A stretch of 64,000 nucleotides of DNA from Megaleporinus macrocephalus. Taxonomy: Eukaryota > Chordata > Actinopteri > Characiformes > Anostomidae. The stretch spans positions 35,031,330-35,095,329 of the forward strand of contig CM038717.1 in NCBI GenBank assembly GCA_021613375.1, given 5' to 3'. Every line of letters starts with the position of its first letter. Position 1 is the stretch's first letter. This document shows positions 1 through 11,600 of the stretch, one piece after another. Below the pieces are notes generated by a model. The model had not been told where the DNA came from and ran no database searches. It saw only the letters and a program-made list of their open reading frames with translations. The translations under genes were made by a program, and so were the position numbers.

Positions 1-234
1 TGACAGTGTTTCAGTATACTGTACAGCCTTGTTTTGGTATAATGACAGTAAAGAATAGTGAATAGAATGGGTTTTGGTTATTAATGAGCCAAACGCTTCA
101 CACTGTATACAAAGGTTCTTCGTCAGATTGTATCAGTGATTTCAAACATGGGCTCAAAACAGTACCCTTACACTCCGTTTAGAGCATTTTGGTCTTCTCC
201 CCCTCAAAGTGATAGGACTTATATGGCTGGAAAT

Positions 235-677
235 TAGAGATGGAAGGATCAATTGGCTATGTATCGGTATCGGCCCTCCGTTAAACCCCCTCTGGCCAGG
301 TCCCTGCAATTCCTATCTGCACCACTAGGTGGAAAAACATAACGTTTATGGCAAGAACCGTTTATGGTGTTCACTGCATGTGTGGGTAGAAAACATAGTC
401 TGTCTGGCAGTTTGTTACCATCTGTGACGCAGACTCATCCAGGGCATTCTGTAACATCTATAAAATCAACATGTCTCGTGCGGGAACCAAAACAAAGACA
501 TTTAACACTACTAATCTGATACGACACTTAAGAAAACAGAACACGGCTGAATACAGTGAGTATCAGCAAACAGCAGAGCTAGCCCTGCCCTCAATCGGTA
601 TCGGCTATCGGTCGATCGCACTGAAAGGTGTTCTGCGATTAGAATCAGCCTCAAAAACGCTGATTGGTCCATCTCTA
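235..677. mobile_element. non-autonomous hAT transposon with BED-finger remnant
   Basis: The element begins TAGAGATGGAAGGATCAA and ends TTGGTCCATCTCTA, giving imperfect inverted termini. It is flanked by a perfect 8-bp target duplication, CTGGAAAT, at 227-234 and 678-685, diagnostic of hAT. Inside, the plus frame from about 495 reads KTFNTTNLIRHLRKQNTAEY, the second half of a BED zinc finger (TTNLxxHLxxxH type, the His replaced by Asn), as at the N-terminus of hAT transposases. The rest of the transposase is missing, so this is an internal deletion derivative. Confidence 0.88.
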
Positions 678-872
678 CTGGAAATAATAGATAACTGTAG
701 AGAGAGGGGTTTTTGTACATTGGTTGTGATGGAAGCCAGGGGTCTCCATGTCTACAACACAAATATAGGCATTTTGTTTACTATCAACACCACCAGTGAA
801 CCTACACGCGTCTGCTGAGTTTTACATGGACAGCCGGTGATGGCAAAATAGTGGAAAATCTTAAGGAGTGGG

Positions 873-1414
873 CTGTAGGTTGAATGGGTGGAACTAAACT
901 AGTGTAGGCTGAATGGGTGGGACTAAACTGCTGTAGGCTGAATAGGTGGAGTTAAACTGCTGTAGGCTAAATGGCTGGGACTGAACCGCTATAGGCTGAA
1001 TAGGTGGAGCTAAGATGCTGTAGGCTGAATGGGTGAGACTAAACTGCTGTAGGCTGAATAGGTGGAGCTAAGATGCTGTAGGCTGAATGGGTGGAGTTAA
1101 ACTGCTGTAGGCTAAATGGCTGGGACTGAACCGCTATAGGCTGAATAGGTGAGGCTAAACTGCTGTAGGCTGAATGGGTGGATCTAAACTGCTGTAGGAT
1201 GAATTGGTGGAACTAAACTGCTATAGACTGAATGGGTGGATCTAAACTGCTGTAGACTGAATGGGTGAGGCTAAACTGCTGTAGGCTGAATGGGAGGAGT
1301 TAAACTGCTGTAGGCTGAATGGGAGGAGTTAAACTGCTGTAGGCTGAATGGGTGGAGGCTGTTGGCTGAATGGGCGGAGTTAAACTGCTGTAGGCTGAAT
1401 GGGTGGGACTATAC
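873..1414. repeat. 29-bp minisatellite, about 19 copies
   Basis: The consensus starts CTGTAGGCTGAATGGGTGGA and ends with GTTAAACTG. Copies differ by a few substitutions and small indels. No reading frame persists. It lies to the left of the possible 4.7-kb gene start. Confidence 0.95.
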
Positions 1415-3045
1415 GGTTGTTTCACTTGCATGGACTAGTACTTTGACCATGTTTACATCTTACATCAACTATTATTTTTAAAAGCAAACATCTGAACCAT
1501 ATTTCTGATATGAGCCCTTTAAGGACGTGACCTGGTAAGGTAGCACAGCCAGCAAACCAGCCTACCTACTTTAGCTGACCTGAGGTCCAAAAACAGTGAC
1601 AAACTCTGACAAACTCACATGTTGCAGCATCGTTCACTCAGGAAAACAGACCTCACTAACTATGTAACACACATTATCTGTCTAAAAGTATCTGAGCAAC
1701 AGAATATGATGCTCTGGACCAGCTGCACATGAGCCCAAGGTCACCATGCCCATGGCCAAGTGTGGGCTAGAGGGGTATAAACCACCCACCCCACCTCCCA
1801 TCATTAGTCTGTGGAGCAGTGATGCCATGTTCTCTGGAGCGATGAGGCCTCTTTTCATCACTGATCACCCAACATCAGTAGCTGACCTCACTAATGCACA
1901 ATCAAATCTTCACAACAATGTTCCAACAAGTAACGTAAAGCCGTCCCAGAGGAGTCGAGGCTGTCACTCCAGCGAAAGGGGACAAACTGGTGAATAATAC
2001 TCGTGCTTGCAGAGGGAACGCTGGAGCGTACACACAGTTTTGGACGTGTGTGCTGAGGCTTTTCCCCCCACTTCACCGAAATTACAGGCCGTATTTAATG
2101 TGGATTAGGCCCGATCGGCATCCTGTTTCCTTAGCAAGGCTTATAAAGTCATTACATTAGACCTACGTGGTCTAATAATACCCCCCAACACAAAACACTT
2201 TAATTTAGATACGCAGGTAGAAGCATTCCTGAATTACTGCACTCTCTCCTTCAGCCTGCGGCCGAGCAAAGCGATTAAAGGGGCGGAAAAAAATTAAGTT
2301 ACATCATTTCCTCCTCACGCAGACAAGATGGACTCAGTGACTGAAGTTATTTTTATTTAGCGAACGTAGCTAACCAACACTGAAAACTCATACACTCCAG
2401 TTTTCATTGGTACAGTCGTTCTTTTTCGTGCTTGCTTCACATCAGTTTACAAAAGAGACTCAAAACATTCTCTAATAACACTGAGCTTCCAAATAATAAA
2501 TGGAAATTAAAAATACATTATTTTAGAAAATACTCACTCTTATATTCAGCATTATACTGAAATATTAAAACTTTTTCCCAGAAATATGAAATTACTGACT
2601 TATTTTCTCAAAATACTAGCATAATATTTCAAAATAATTACTTAAAAAGTGTCACAGTTATTTGTATTAATATCTGGAAATGATGACTTAATAACTCAAA
2701 CCACTGTTCTTTTAATATTAGCATAATATCTCAAAAAATAAACTTTTAAAATAACTTGCATACTCAGCTGTTAAGATCCTACATTGAAATGAACCATTCA
2801 GTTCCAAAGCCTAATTATTTAATTATTATGAGATAATGTGTCATTATTTGGACGCGGTAAGTCAATATTTCTGGTACTGGCTATGAGAGACAGTGGAGGT
2901 GTGGTAAAGGCTCATGGTGGACAGTGGGTTAAAACTATGTGTACATGTTTTATGTGATAGGATGTGGAGTTATCACGGGAAGTTATTTAGTCACTGTGAG
3001 AGTGAAGCCAGTCGCCTTCCCTCTTTGTTTATGTGCTATTCTACC
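1415..3045. other. AT-rich stretch without a recognised gene
   Basis: Two short frames near 1746-2076 have no recognisable similarity and read through unrelated sequence on both strands. From 2480 to 2850 the DNA is very AT-rich, with repeated short motifs resembling aaatattagcataatatttc. No splice-bounded exon was recognised. Confidence 0.5.
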
Positions 3046-3147
<102 letters not shown>

Positions 3148-3149
3148 TG

Positions 3150-3306
3150 AAAAACCTTTATCTTTACTTTCAATGTAAGTCAATGGAACCAGAAATATGT
3201 CCAAGCTATATTGGAGAATTTCTATTTGTCCATTCAATATGAAGGACAGCTAACAAGTTCCAATGTATTATGTTCTAATGTTTTATGTAGAAATCGTTGG
3301 ACAGCG

Positions 3307-3310
<4 letters not shown>
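3150..3310. mobile_element. partial copy of the GTCGCTGTCCAATG MITE family
   Basis: The family motifs TTTACTTTCAATGTAAGTCA, then CAATGGAACCAGAA, then TTGGACAGCGATATAT are present. The left terminus is lost into the TA tract. The full-length copy at 54419-54643 describes the family. Confidence 0.7.

Positions 3311-3318
<8 letters not shown>

Positions 3319-3360
<42 letters not shown>
3319..3360. repeat. (TG)n microsatellite
   Basis: A tract of about 21 TG units adjoins the MITE terminus. Confidence 0.97.
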
Positions 3361-3364
<4 letters not shown>

Positions 3365-4231
3365 GGGTATTTTGCAGCCTCAACAAATCCGTCCAAGACG
3401 TTGCTTTGAGATGACATTGGCCTTAAAATCCATTCCTGGTGGAGGGATACATGCAGGGTGTTATGAGGCAAAATAGACCCCAACATAATCATCAACCTAT
3501 TTGTGCTGTGGACATGGAGCCCCCTGGTTCCCATCACCACCTCTGTAAAGAAATCAAGAGTCTCTACAATCACCTACTTCCAACCAAACCCCTCTGCATG
3601 ACTGTTTACATCTGAACAATGAGGGAATTTTGGAAAACAGGTGGAGTTTCCCTTTTGGTCAGGGAAGGAACGCAGCAGCTAGAGAGAACTGAGACAGCAG
3701 ACAAACACGCAGTCTTGGTTCGTCCTTGAGCGTCACATTCATGAACATCCAAGGACTGTTCTTCTCAGCCACAAGGTAACAAACATGACTTTTTATAAAC
3801 TCACTCAGTCAAAACTTACACCCCCCACCCCTCATCACTCACTCCCACCCGCCAGCCTCCCTGCGCGAATCGTACGCCCTCTGGCGGATGAGCGGAGCTA
3901 CTACGGTGTGGAATCACTACAGCTTCACTGATGTTTATTCTAGATATCTGACAGTAAATGTGAAACACCACGTGGCTGAAACCACAGCGAAAAAGTGCAA
4001 ACCCAGAGTTAAGTGGGGGAAATCTTGGCTGGTGGGTTCGCAGTAGACGCTACTGAGTCGCGCGCAGCCCTTAACCGTTTACCAGATAACGGGATTTCAA
4101 TAAGGGACACAAGAATGAGTGTGAAAATAAGTGATTATAATGCTTTAAGTACAAAAACGGGGGGTCAAGAGATCGATTAGAAATAAATACACACATAAAA
4201 ACACAGCACAGACACAAGTTGAGCCCCAGCG

Positions 4232-4640
4232 CACCTTGACAACGACGTCTTGCTTCGTGGTTACGCCGTTCCACCTTAAATGGCGAAGCAGTTACATTCG
4301 AAGCCTGGAGCGCCTCCGTGTAACTGCTTCACCGTTTAAGGTGGAACAGCCACAGGTTGATCACCAGCACACCTGGAAAACTACGTCTTGCTCCGTAATT
4401 ACTTCGTACCACCTTAAACAGCGAAGCCGTTACATTCCGGAGTCTGAAGCGCCTCCGTGTAACTGCTTCACCGCTTAAGGTGGACCAGCCACAAGCTGAA
4501 ACCCACGGCATCTCGAAAACGACGTCTTGCTCCGTGATGACTCTGTTCCACCTTAAACGACGAGGCAGTTAACATTCCGGAGCCTGAAGCGCCTCCGTGT
4601 AACTGCGGCGCTGTTTAAGGTGGACCGGACACAACTCTGA
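4232..4640. repeat. three tandem copies of a ~140-bp unit with an internal palindrome
   Basis: Units start near 4232, 4372 and 4510. Each contains CCACCTTAAA and, about 50-60 bp on, its inverse TTTAAGGTGG. In the first unit the arms are 4268-4296 and 4319-4347, 29 bp each with only two mismatches, so single strands could form a strong hairpin. A related palindrome occurs at 44303-44353 in the aggf1 promoter region. It may be a small palindromic MITE amplified in tandem. Confidence 0.75.
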
Positions 4641-4677
4641 CAAGAAGCTAGCGAGGACGAACCTGGCGGCGCCTCAC

Positions 4678-4710
4678 CTTTCTGACGGGTCCGTTGGCCG
4701 GTTGGCTCAT
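4678..4710 (-). CDS. possible first coding exon of an unidentified minus-strand gene
   Basis: Inside a CpG-rich block, the minus strand carries ATG at 4710 opening the frame MSQPANGPVRK, followed directly by AAG|GTGAGG, a near-perfect donor. CpG-dense, promoter-like sequence lies upstream in gene orientation (4711-4990). The gene would run leftward out of the window, tail-to-head with aggf1. I do not recognise the peptide and saw no convincing second exon between 1 and 4600. It may be a chance combination. Confidence 0.4.
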
Positions 4711-5109
4711 GTCGTGAGTGGATTTCTCCGCGTTTACTTCCACGAGTCGGTCACGAAACGCCGTCTCACCGCCACCATTCTCTCTCAGAGCGACCCGAAC
4801 AGGAACTTTCACACTTTTACCTCAGACACTTTTTCCCGTTTTCACCCCCACAAATATCACCGAGCGGTGAAAGCTCGCGCGCTGCCCGCGCGGTCCTAAC
4901 GCCGCGGGGCTTCAGTGACGTCGATTCAAAGGAATCGAATCTTCTGGACCGGCGCTTCTCAGCCAATCAGCTGAACCGACTCACAGGCTCGAGTGAATCG
5001 AACTGTTTTTAATAGACACGAATCAACGCCGGATATTTTTAAACACATACTTCAATATTTTTTTCTAGCATAATTGATCATCTGTGATGTAAACAATTAG
5101 TGTACTTAG

Positions 5110-5800
5110 ATGTGAAATATTTGATTGTAGAGATTTCCTTACTGTGGTGCCGATGGTAACCAGAGGTCTCCACGTCTACAATACCAATATGGACACCTTA
5201 TTGACCATCAAAACCACCAGTGAACCTACACGTTTCTTTATACGTTTACATATGAAATGATAATGATGGTAACATCTGAAAAGAATACACTCTCTCGGTG
5301 GGACTATTTTGTGTCACAGCACCCTGCAGGTATCCCTCCACCAGGAACGGACTTTAAGGCCACAACATTTCAAAAGTATCATAAAAAACAACTCAGACAT
5401 CAGGCTACGTATCACGTACAACTTTCTGCGTGGGAGCTTATAAAGGTGGACGTCTGGTTCCATTCACTACCACTGTGAACAACTATGAGTTGATAGGTTT
5501 CTCTACAACGGACCCTCGTAATCAGCATCATTTTCAGAGAGAAAGGGTGGGTTTTCTATTTAACACACATTCGTTTACTATGACTCGGCCTCCTCTGCAT
5601 GGGAGAACAGTCATAACACTAAGAACAGCTGCGCTCTGATTGGCTGTGCCTCTTTCAAAAGAGCCTACTTAATGGAAACTGAGCTAATAATAAAAAAACA
5701 GCAGATGATTACTTTAATATTCAAACTTTAACTTGTTTAGGGCTGGCAGGTGGCAGCAGTTTGGGCTGAAATGCTCCTCATACTTGTAAAAGGAAGTTGA
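5110..5800. repeat. dispersed repeat B and associated fragments
   Basis: Motifs such as GGTAACCAGAGGTCTCCA, ACCACCAGTGAACCTACACG and AGCACCCTGCAGGTATCCCT occur here. They recur at 720-815 (partial), 3420-3570 (inverted) and 25160-25400, and the later part (GTCTGGTTCCATTCACCACC type) recurs at 25735-25800. No termini or coding potential were recognised, so the class is unknown. The frames at 5257-5639 lie in this repeat and are unlikely to be genes. Confidence 0.65.
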
Positions 5801-5925
5801 CGGGGTTGAACTGCTGTAAAGATGTATATATGTAAATGTGATATCATCAAAACAATTAATTATTAATAGTCGTTTGCTGGAAGGCTTAGACTGGCGAGTA
5901 AAATTTAAACATTGGAAAATACTAC

Positions 5926-6166
5926 ATATCGTCAATGTCCAATAAAAAATTTCTATTTCTGATTTTCATTTTTCTACATCATTTGAACACAACAGCTGGC
6001 GATGACATTGTCTACAATTGCCATGATAAATGGACTAACAGAAATGCTTCAAAATCAATTGGAAAAAAATCTGGTTCCATTGACTTGCATTGAAAGTAAA
6101 GACTTGGTCTCTCCTGTAAAGTTCCTATTTTGGAAATACTTGTTTTCTATTGGACAGCGACGATAT
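5926..6166. mobile_element. near full-length copy of the GTCGCTGTCCAATG MITE family
   Basis: The element begins ATATCGTCAATGTCCAATAA and ends TTCTATTGGACAGCGACGATAT, an imperfect terminal inverted repeat. Internal motifs TCTGGTTCCATTGACTTGCA and GGTCTCTCCTGTAAAG match other copies. It is non-coding. Confidence 0.75.
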
Positions 6167-6510
6167 ACTACAACAATTAAATACTATAAATGTTCCGATG
6201 TTGTTATTTTCTAAGATGTGTGCCCTTCAACACAGTGAAAATCAGCAAAGTTACTGATATGTTGTGACCTGGTTATGAGCTGGTTATAAGAAAGCAGAGC
6301 AGAGGTTAAATTAAAGGAACTCCACTAAACGGACAGCTGATTGGCTGAGCTGAGCACATTTCCACTAGATCCTCCATATACATCCTCCACCTTTTTCACA
6401 CAGGCGACTGTTGGCCCCAATTTTAATAGGAAAATACTCAAAATGGACAGAACTGCTGCTCACATAGTCCTTCAGCTTGAACTGGGAGGAGCTCAGATTA
6501 CCAAAGAGAC
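6167..6510. repeat. duplicate of the aggf1 3' UTR region
   Basis: From the MITE end through CTTGAACTGGGAGGAGCTCAG this segment matches 7900-8272 in the same orientation with moderate divergence. The right-hand copy is the aggf1 3' UTR. The homology extends past the poly(A) signal on the gene's downstream side, so this is a genomic duplication and not a retrocopy. The AATAAA hexamer is altered here. Confidence 0.75.
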
Positions 6511-7350
6511 TACTTAATGGAAACACTCTTCATAACTTCAGCGTGTGTGGGGAGGGCTGATCTGTAGGTCTAATAGGTGGATACATATAAATGTGTGACA
6601 TCAAAACTTTTGAATGTCACTGTTTGATTGTGTGGTGTAGTTTCTGGGTATGGGCTGCATGGACTGCACATGTCTATGTATGACCTATGTATGCACATGT
6701 CTATGTATGACCTATGCCATGCAATGCACAGTAAGCACAGAGGAATTCCAGATTTAGCCGGAGATTAAGTGGGGGTCCCACTGTGAGCGGGGGCATGTAG
6801 GCCAGCGGCTGTTGCTTGTCGCTACAGTGCTGAATGCAGAACGCGGGGACATTCTTGCGCAGGTGGACGCTGCCTGGGCCGCACGCTGCAGTGGTTCAGT
6901 TCTTCTTTGATTGGTTTAAAGGAAAACTATGGGGCATTTTAACCTCACCTCCCCCAAGTTGGCCAATCACAACAGGCACACTGGGCTCCCGTCCATGGGC
7001 TTCTATTATAAGGGGGTTTCTAAGTCAACAGGTTTGCTGGTCATTGTTCAAACTGGCCCTGCACTCTAGAGACAGAGGTTAGGAAGACTGTGGTATCACA
7101 AGCCAGAGCTGTTGATAGTGGCCCATTAACTTCGACAGAAGGGGGTCGTTTGATTAACTTGTAAGATGGGCAATCGCAGATCTCTGGTTCTGTACAGCGC
7201 AGTAGAGGTAGACGATTTTTTTTAAACAGGGGACGATGGCCGGTAGGTCTATTCCAACGAATAGAAGGTGAGAAATACTGTGTTGGGGAAGAGAACTGAT
7301 GATGAGGAGTAGTTTGACTGTAAACAGTATAATAAACTGCCGAGTCACAT
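6511..7350. other. intergenic stretch without a recognised gene
   Basis: A short frame at 6834-7082 shows no recognisable domain. A small direct repeat, CATGTCTATGTATGACCTATG, occurs twice near 6668-6720. Nothing else is supported. Confidence 0.4.
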
Positions 7351-7351
7351 T

Positions 7352-7730
7352 ATGTCACAGCGTTATGGTCTGGAGAATGTTTTCGTGACATCCATGTGGA
7401 AGACACTCTCAACCGATCTGGGTTTGACTTCATGCCTGCAGATCACGTACACCATACATGCTGACTGTCTTCACTGGGGCGGATGGGATCTTCCAGCAAG
7501 ACGATGGAAAAGTCCCACATTGGTTAGAAGACCTAACCAAGACTTCCAAGTACTACCCAAAAACTTGAACCCAGTTGAGCATCTGTGGGACCACCAGGAT
7601 GGTGGTGTTGGCTCTATGGATCCTCCCAATTACGAGCCCTCCAGCAGCTGGCCCAGATACCTGTGACAACCTACCAGGACCTGATTGAGTCTCTCATGGT
7701 GGTCATAATAATGTGACTAGATGGTGCATG
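7352..7730 (+). pseudogene. decayed Tc1/mariner-type transposase fragment
   Basis: The C-terminal transposase signature survives as LNPVEHLWD (the catalytic Glu segment) at about 7564. After a frameshift come LQQLAQIPVTTYQDLIESL and a stop. An upstream stretch near QQDDGKVPH suggests the second catalytic Asp region in another frame. Several frameshifts make it non-functional, and termini were not identified. Confidence 0.65.
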
Positions 7731-7799
7731 TAGAAAAAAAAAAACACAAATAATTTGGGGAATAAGTAACCTGTTGCTAAGCAGTTGTCATTTAAACAC

Positions 7800-7912
7800 T
7801 TAAACACAACAGCTGCCGTTGCATTGAAAGTAAAGACTGTTTTTGGCCTAAGTTCATATTTTGAAGATGCTTGTTTTCTATTGGACAGCGACTATATACT
7901 ACAATAATTAAA
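7800..7912. mobile_element. partial copy of the GTCGCTGTCCAATG MITE family
   Basis: It carries the motif GCATTGAAAGTAAAGACTGT and the terminus TTCTATTGGACAGCGACTAT. It forms the left part of the segment duplicated between 5.9-6.5 and 7.8-8.27 kb. Confidence 0.65.
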
Positions 7913-8187
7913 TACTATAAACGCCCAGATGTTGTTATTTTCTAAGATGTGTGCCCTTTAAAATAGTGAATATCAGTAAAGTTACTGATATGTTGTGACC
8001 TGGTTGTGAGCTGGTTATAAGAAAGCAGATAGCAGTGGTCTCTGACCTCCATCAGCAGCAGCACCTGGTTTAACTCAAGGAACTCCACTAAACGGACACC
8101 TGATTGGCTGAGCGGAGAACATTTCCACTAGATGCTCCATATACATCCTCCACCTTTTCCACACAGGCGACTGATTGTTGGCTCTAG

Positions 8188-8193
8188 TTTTAT
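8188..8193 (-). terminator. aggf1: aggf1 polyadenylation signal
   Basis: AATAAA lies on the minus strand about 230 bases past the stop codon, a plausible 3' UTR length. The sequence around it recurs at 6.2-6.5 kb, where the hexamer is changed, and again at 9.8-9.9 kb inside intron 14. Confidence 0.6.
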
Positions 8194-8423
8194 TAGGAAA
8201 ATACTCAAAATGTACAGAATTGCTGCTCACATAGTCCTTCAGCTTGAACTGGGAGGAGCTCAGATTACTCCGCCTCTCGATCATCTGAACGAGCTTCTCA
8301 GGACTGGCCACGTTCTGAGGGCATGTCCTTCTTCGAGTCCAGTCGTGCTCCCAAAACCTGACAAACACTATAACATGGTCGTGCTCGCTGGGCTGACCTC
8401 TGACCTCAGAGCCCACCTCACAG

Positions 8424-8612
8424 TCACTCGGCAGGCTGCCCCTTGACCCAGGCTTGCGGCGTCTTGTTTGAGTGGGTGAGTTCCTGCGAAAAGCGCTCCC
8501 TCGCCCGCTCCCAGTTCTGCTTGTTCCTGCTTCGGCCCACGGACGCCTCCTCCACCGACACGGCACCCACGGAGCCCAGACCGGACTGAACCGGCCGCAC
8601 CTGCAGCCCGAT
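8424..8612 (-). CDS. aggf1: aggf1 exon 15: end of G-patch and C-terminus, stop codon
   Basis: The acceptor TCCCTCTCAG precedes 8612 and the frame runs 62 codons to TGA at 8426-8424. It reads [14 protein letters not shown], then [13 protein letters not shown], and ends [11 protein letters not shown]. This aligns with IQLQLRRTHAGLGTG, NKKNWDKARERF and PWVKGTLE of the human C-terminus. The frame has no internal Met, and overlapping frames on both strands are longer by chance, so the true frame is easy to overlook. Confidence 0.92.
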   Translation of the reverse strand: MGLQVRPVQSGLGSVGAVSVEEASVGRSRNKQNWERARERFSQELTHSNKTPQAWVKGQPAE

Positions 8613-11600
8613 CTGAGAGGGACAAAGAGGAAATGGAAGATTTCAAAACTCATTCAAGGAAAAAAAAAACTGTCCAGACTGATGGTGAGTGGGCGGTGCT
8701 AAAATGACATCACAAAAACAATTAATTCATTCAATGAAACATTATGTTTGGACAAATGACCCCAAGAAGACCCCCGGTGAAGGATGAAGGTGGAACTCAT
8801 GAGGAAAATCCCCTAGATATGTGCGCATTAACACAAATATATATATATATATGTGTGTGTGTGTAAGTGTGTGTGTGTGTGTGTGTGTATGTATGTGTAT
8901 ATGTATGTGAATGTATGTATGTGTGTGTGTGTGTATGTATGCGTGTATGTATGCATGTATGTGTGTATATATGTGTGTATGTATATGTATGCATGTATGT
9001 GTGTATATATGTGTGTATGTATATGTATGCATGTATGTGTGTATATATGTGTGTATGTATGCGTGTATGTATGTATATATGTATGTGTATATGTATGCAT
9101 GTATGCGTGTATATATGTGTGTACGTATGCGTGTCTGTGTGTATATATGTGTGTGTATGTATGTGTGTGTATGTATATGTATGCATGTATGTATATGTGT
9201 GTATGTATGTGTGTGTGTATGTATGTATGCGTGTGTGTGTATGTATGTATGTATATGTATGTATGTATGTATATGTATGCATGTATGCGTCTATGTATTT
9301 ATGTGTGTATCTATGTATGTATGTATGTGTGTATGTACGTACGTATGTATGCGTGTATGTGTGTATATATGTGTGTATGTGTGTATATATATGTGTGTAT
9401 GTGTGTGTGTGTGTATGCATACTAGTGTTTTTGGGCAGTTAATTACACATTCACGGTGACGCTGGATTCAAACTATTGATATCTTACCGGACCACCCTGT
9501 CTGTTAATGCTGAGCGAGGAAGAGGTGTACCTGTTTTAAATGCTCAGATAGCATGGTGTCACCAGGTTAAACACAGGTGGCGGGATGCACAGGCATCATG
9601 TCTGTCAACCAGCTGATGGTCTGGCGTAGTGGAATTTAGAATGGCTTGTGAGGCATACGCAGGACAGCGTATCCCATAGAGAGACACCTCACTCATGCTA
9701 ACAGGGGACCGGAGTTATGACAGTAAGACTTGGTCTCTGGCTTCCATCAGCAGCACCAGGTTTTATTGAATAAACTTCAACTTTCCACTAGATGCTGCAA
9801 GTAGGTACATCTGCTGGGGCAGAGCGCCTGAGGCTGAGACTGGAATCAACACCTTTTCTATATATGCCACTGTTTGTTGGCTCTAGTTTTATTAATACAA
9901 TACTCACAACACACGGAACCTTGCTTCCTTTAGCTTTAACTGTAAATCTACAAAGTGCACCTGTGCGGTAGGTGTTTCCCATAAAGTGGACAGTGCAGGT
10001 ACAAAGCAGGTGTATTAAGTGTACAGTGTGTATGTATGTATTTATTTACTGGTTCCGTGATGCCGGCTCCTTCCTTGCCCAGTCCCTCTCCACTCTTCCA
10101 GCCCATTCTCTCCAACATCTGCCGTCCCTTATTATCCTCGTTGATTTCCCTGCAAACACAAGCGTATACCATATCAGAGTTCAGAGGAACGACAGCGGCG
10201 TCTCAGGGCCGCGTCCGCTGCTGACAGACGGGGGGATTCAGGAACAGCAGTAAAACAGGAACTGTAAACTGTGACAAAGGACGAGCAGACACTTCCATTT
10301 GTTTGTGTTAGTCTTTAATTGGGTATTTGCTTGAGACCTGTGTAACTTGGAATAAACTTTCTGATCTCTTTGAGTGTGCACGCTGTAGAACTGCAGGGAA
10401 TTCTGGGGATGTTACACCTCTAAGAGGAGTCGTAAATGGAAACACGTCCACTCCATGAAAAGCTGACACGTTTCAGTTTCTTGAAGAAATCTGTGTGTAT
10501 AATTTTTCACACCTACGAAAGTATTTTGCCAAGCTGGGGTCGTTTTCAGGCTCAAAACATGATGCAGACCAATTTCTGACAGTAATATGCAATACTCGGG
10601 TCAGTTTTAGACTCCGGTCTCTGGACGCAGATCAGTTTTAGAAAGTAGCAATTCAAGTCAGTTTCTGCCTCAATACGTTATGTGGTTCAGGCCAGATTTG
10701 GACATTCCAGCTACATCCGGGCCAGATTTGGACATTCCTGCTACATCCGGGCCAGATTTGGACATTCCTGCAACATCCGGGCCAGATTTGGTTATTCCTG
10801 CTATATCCGGGCCAGATTTCATTATTCCTGCTACATCCGGGCCAGATTTCGTTATTCCTGCTATATTCGGGCCAGATTTGGTTATTCCTGCTATATTCGG
10901 GCCAGATTTGGTTATTCCTGCTATATTCGGGCCAGATTTGGACATTCCTGCTACATCCGGGCCAGATTTGGTTATTCCTGCTATATCCGGGCCAGATTTG
11001 GTTATTCCTGCTATATCCGAGGCAGATTTGGACATCCCTGCTACATCCGGGCCAGATTGGGTTATTCCTGCTATATTCGGGCCAGATTTGGACATTCCTG
11101 CTACATCCGGGCCAGATTTGGTTATTCCTGCTATATTCGGGCCAGATTCAGGTTAAACATTATGTAGTTATAATGTAGTTTGGGTCCATTATAGATTGAA
11201 TTCTAGCAGGCTAGTGGCAGTTTCAAAGTCAAATCAAAACAATGATGATTTCTCCCATCTACAGAAAATATTTTGCTATACTCAGGTCAGTTTCAGAAAT
11301 ATGTTTACTATACTTGGGTCTATTTTCAACACAAAACAGGATAATGGTACATGTCTGGTCAGTTATTCACCTAAAACATGATGTTTTTTATACCTACAAA
11401 AGAATTTTGCCAAGTTCGGGTCATTTTCAGGCTCAAAACATGATGCACGCCAATTTCTAACAGTAATTGCAATACTCGGGTCAGTTTCAGACTCAGGTTC
11501 AGTTTTTGCTGTATTTGGGTTCCGTCTGCACGCAGATCAGTTTTAGAAAGTAGCAATTCAAGTCAGTTTCTGCCTTAATATGTTTTGTGGTCCAGGCCAG

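Larger units (their letters stand above)
4200..4990. promoter_or_regulatory. CpG-rich, promoter-like block
   Basis: CpG is frequent here (for example gctcgcgcgctgcccgcgcg near 4870), in sharp contrast to the AT-rich flanks. The right half precedes the possible first exon at 4710. The left half consists of the palindromic tandem repeat listed separately. I infer a CpG-island promoter. Confidence 0.5.

Noticed and set aside
5257..5639. Overlapping plus-strand frames of about 70 codons
   Set aside because: They lie in dispersed repeat B, which recurs elsewhere without an open frame.
8075..8653. Minus-strand 192-codon frame
   Set aside because: It is an off-frame shadow of aggf1 exon 15 and its 3' UTR. 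The conserved C-terminus lies in another frame.
8797..9459. Cys/Val/Tyr- and His/Thr-rich frames of about 200 codons
   Set aside because: TATG/TG microsatellite read in any frame.
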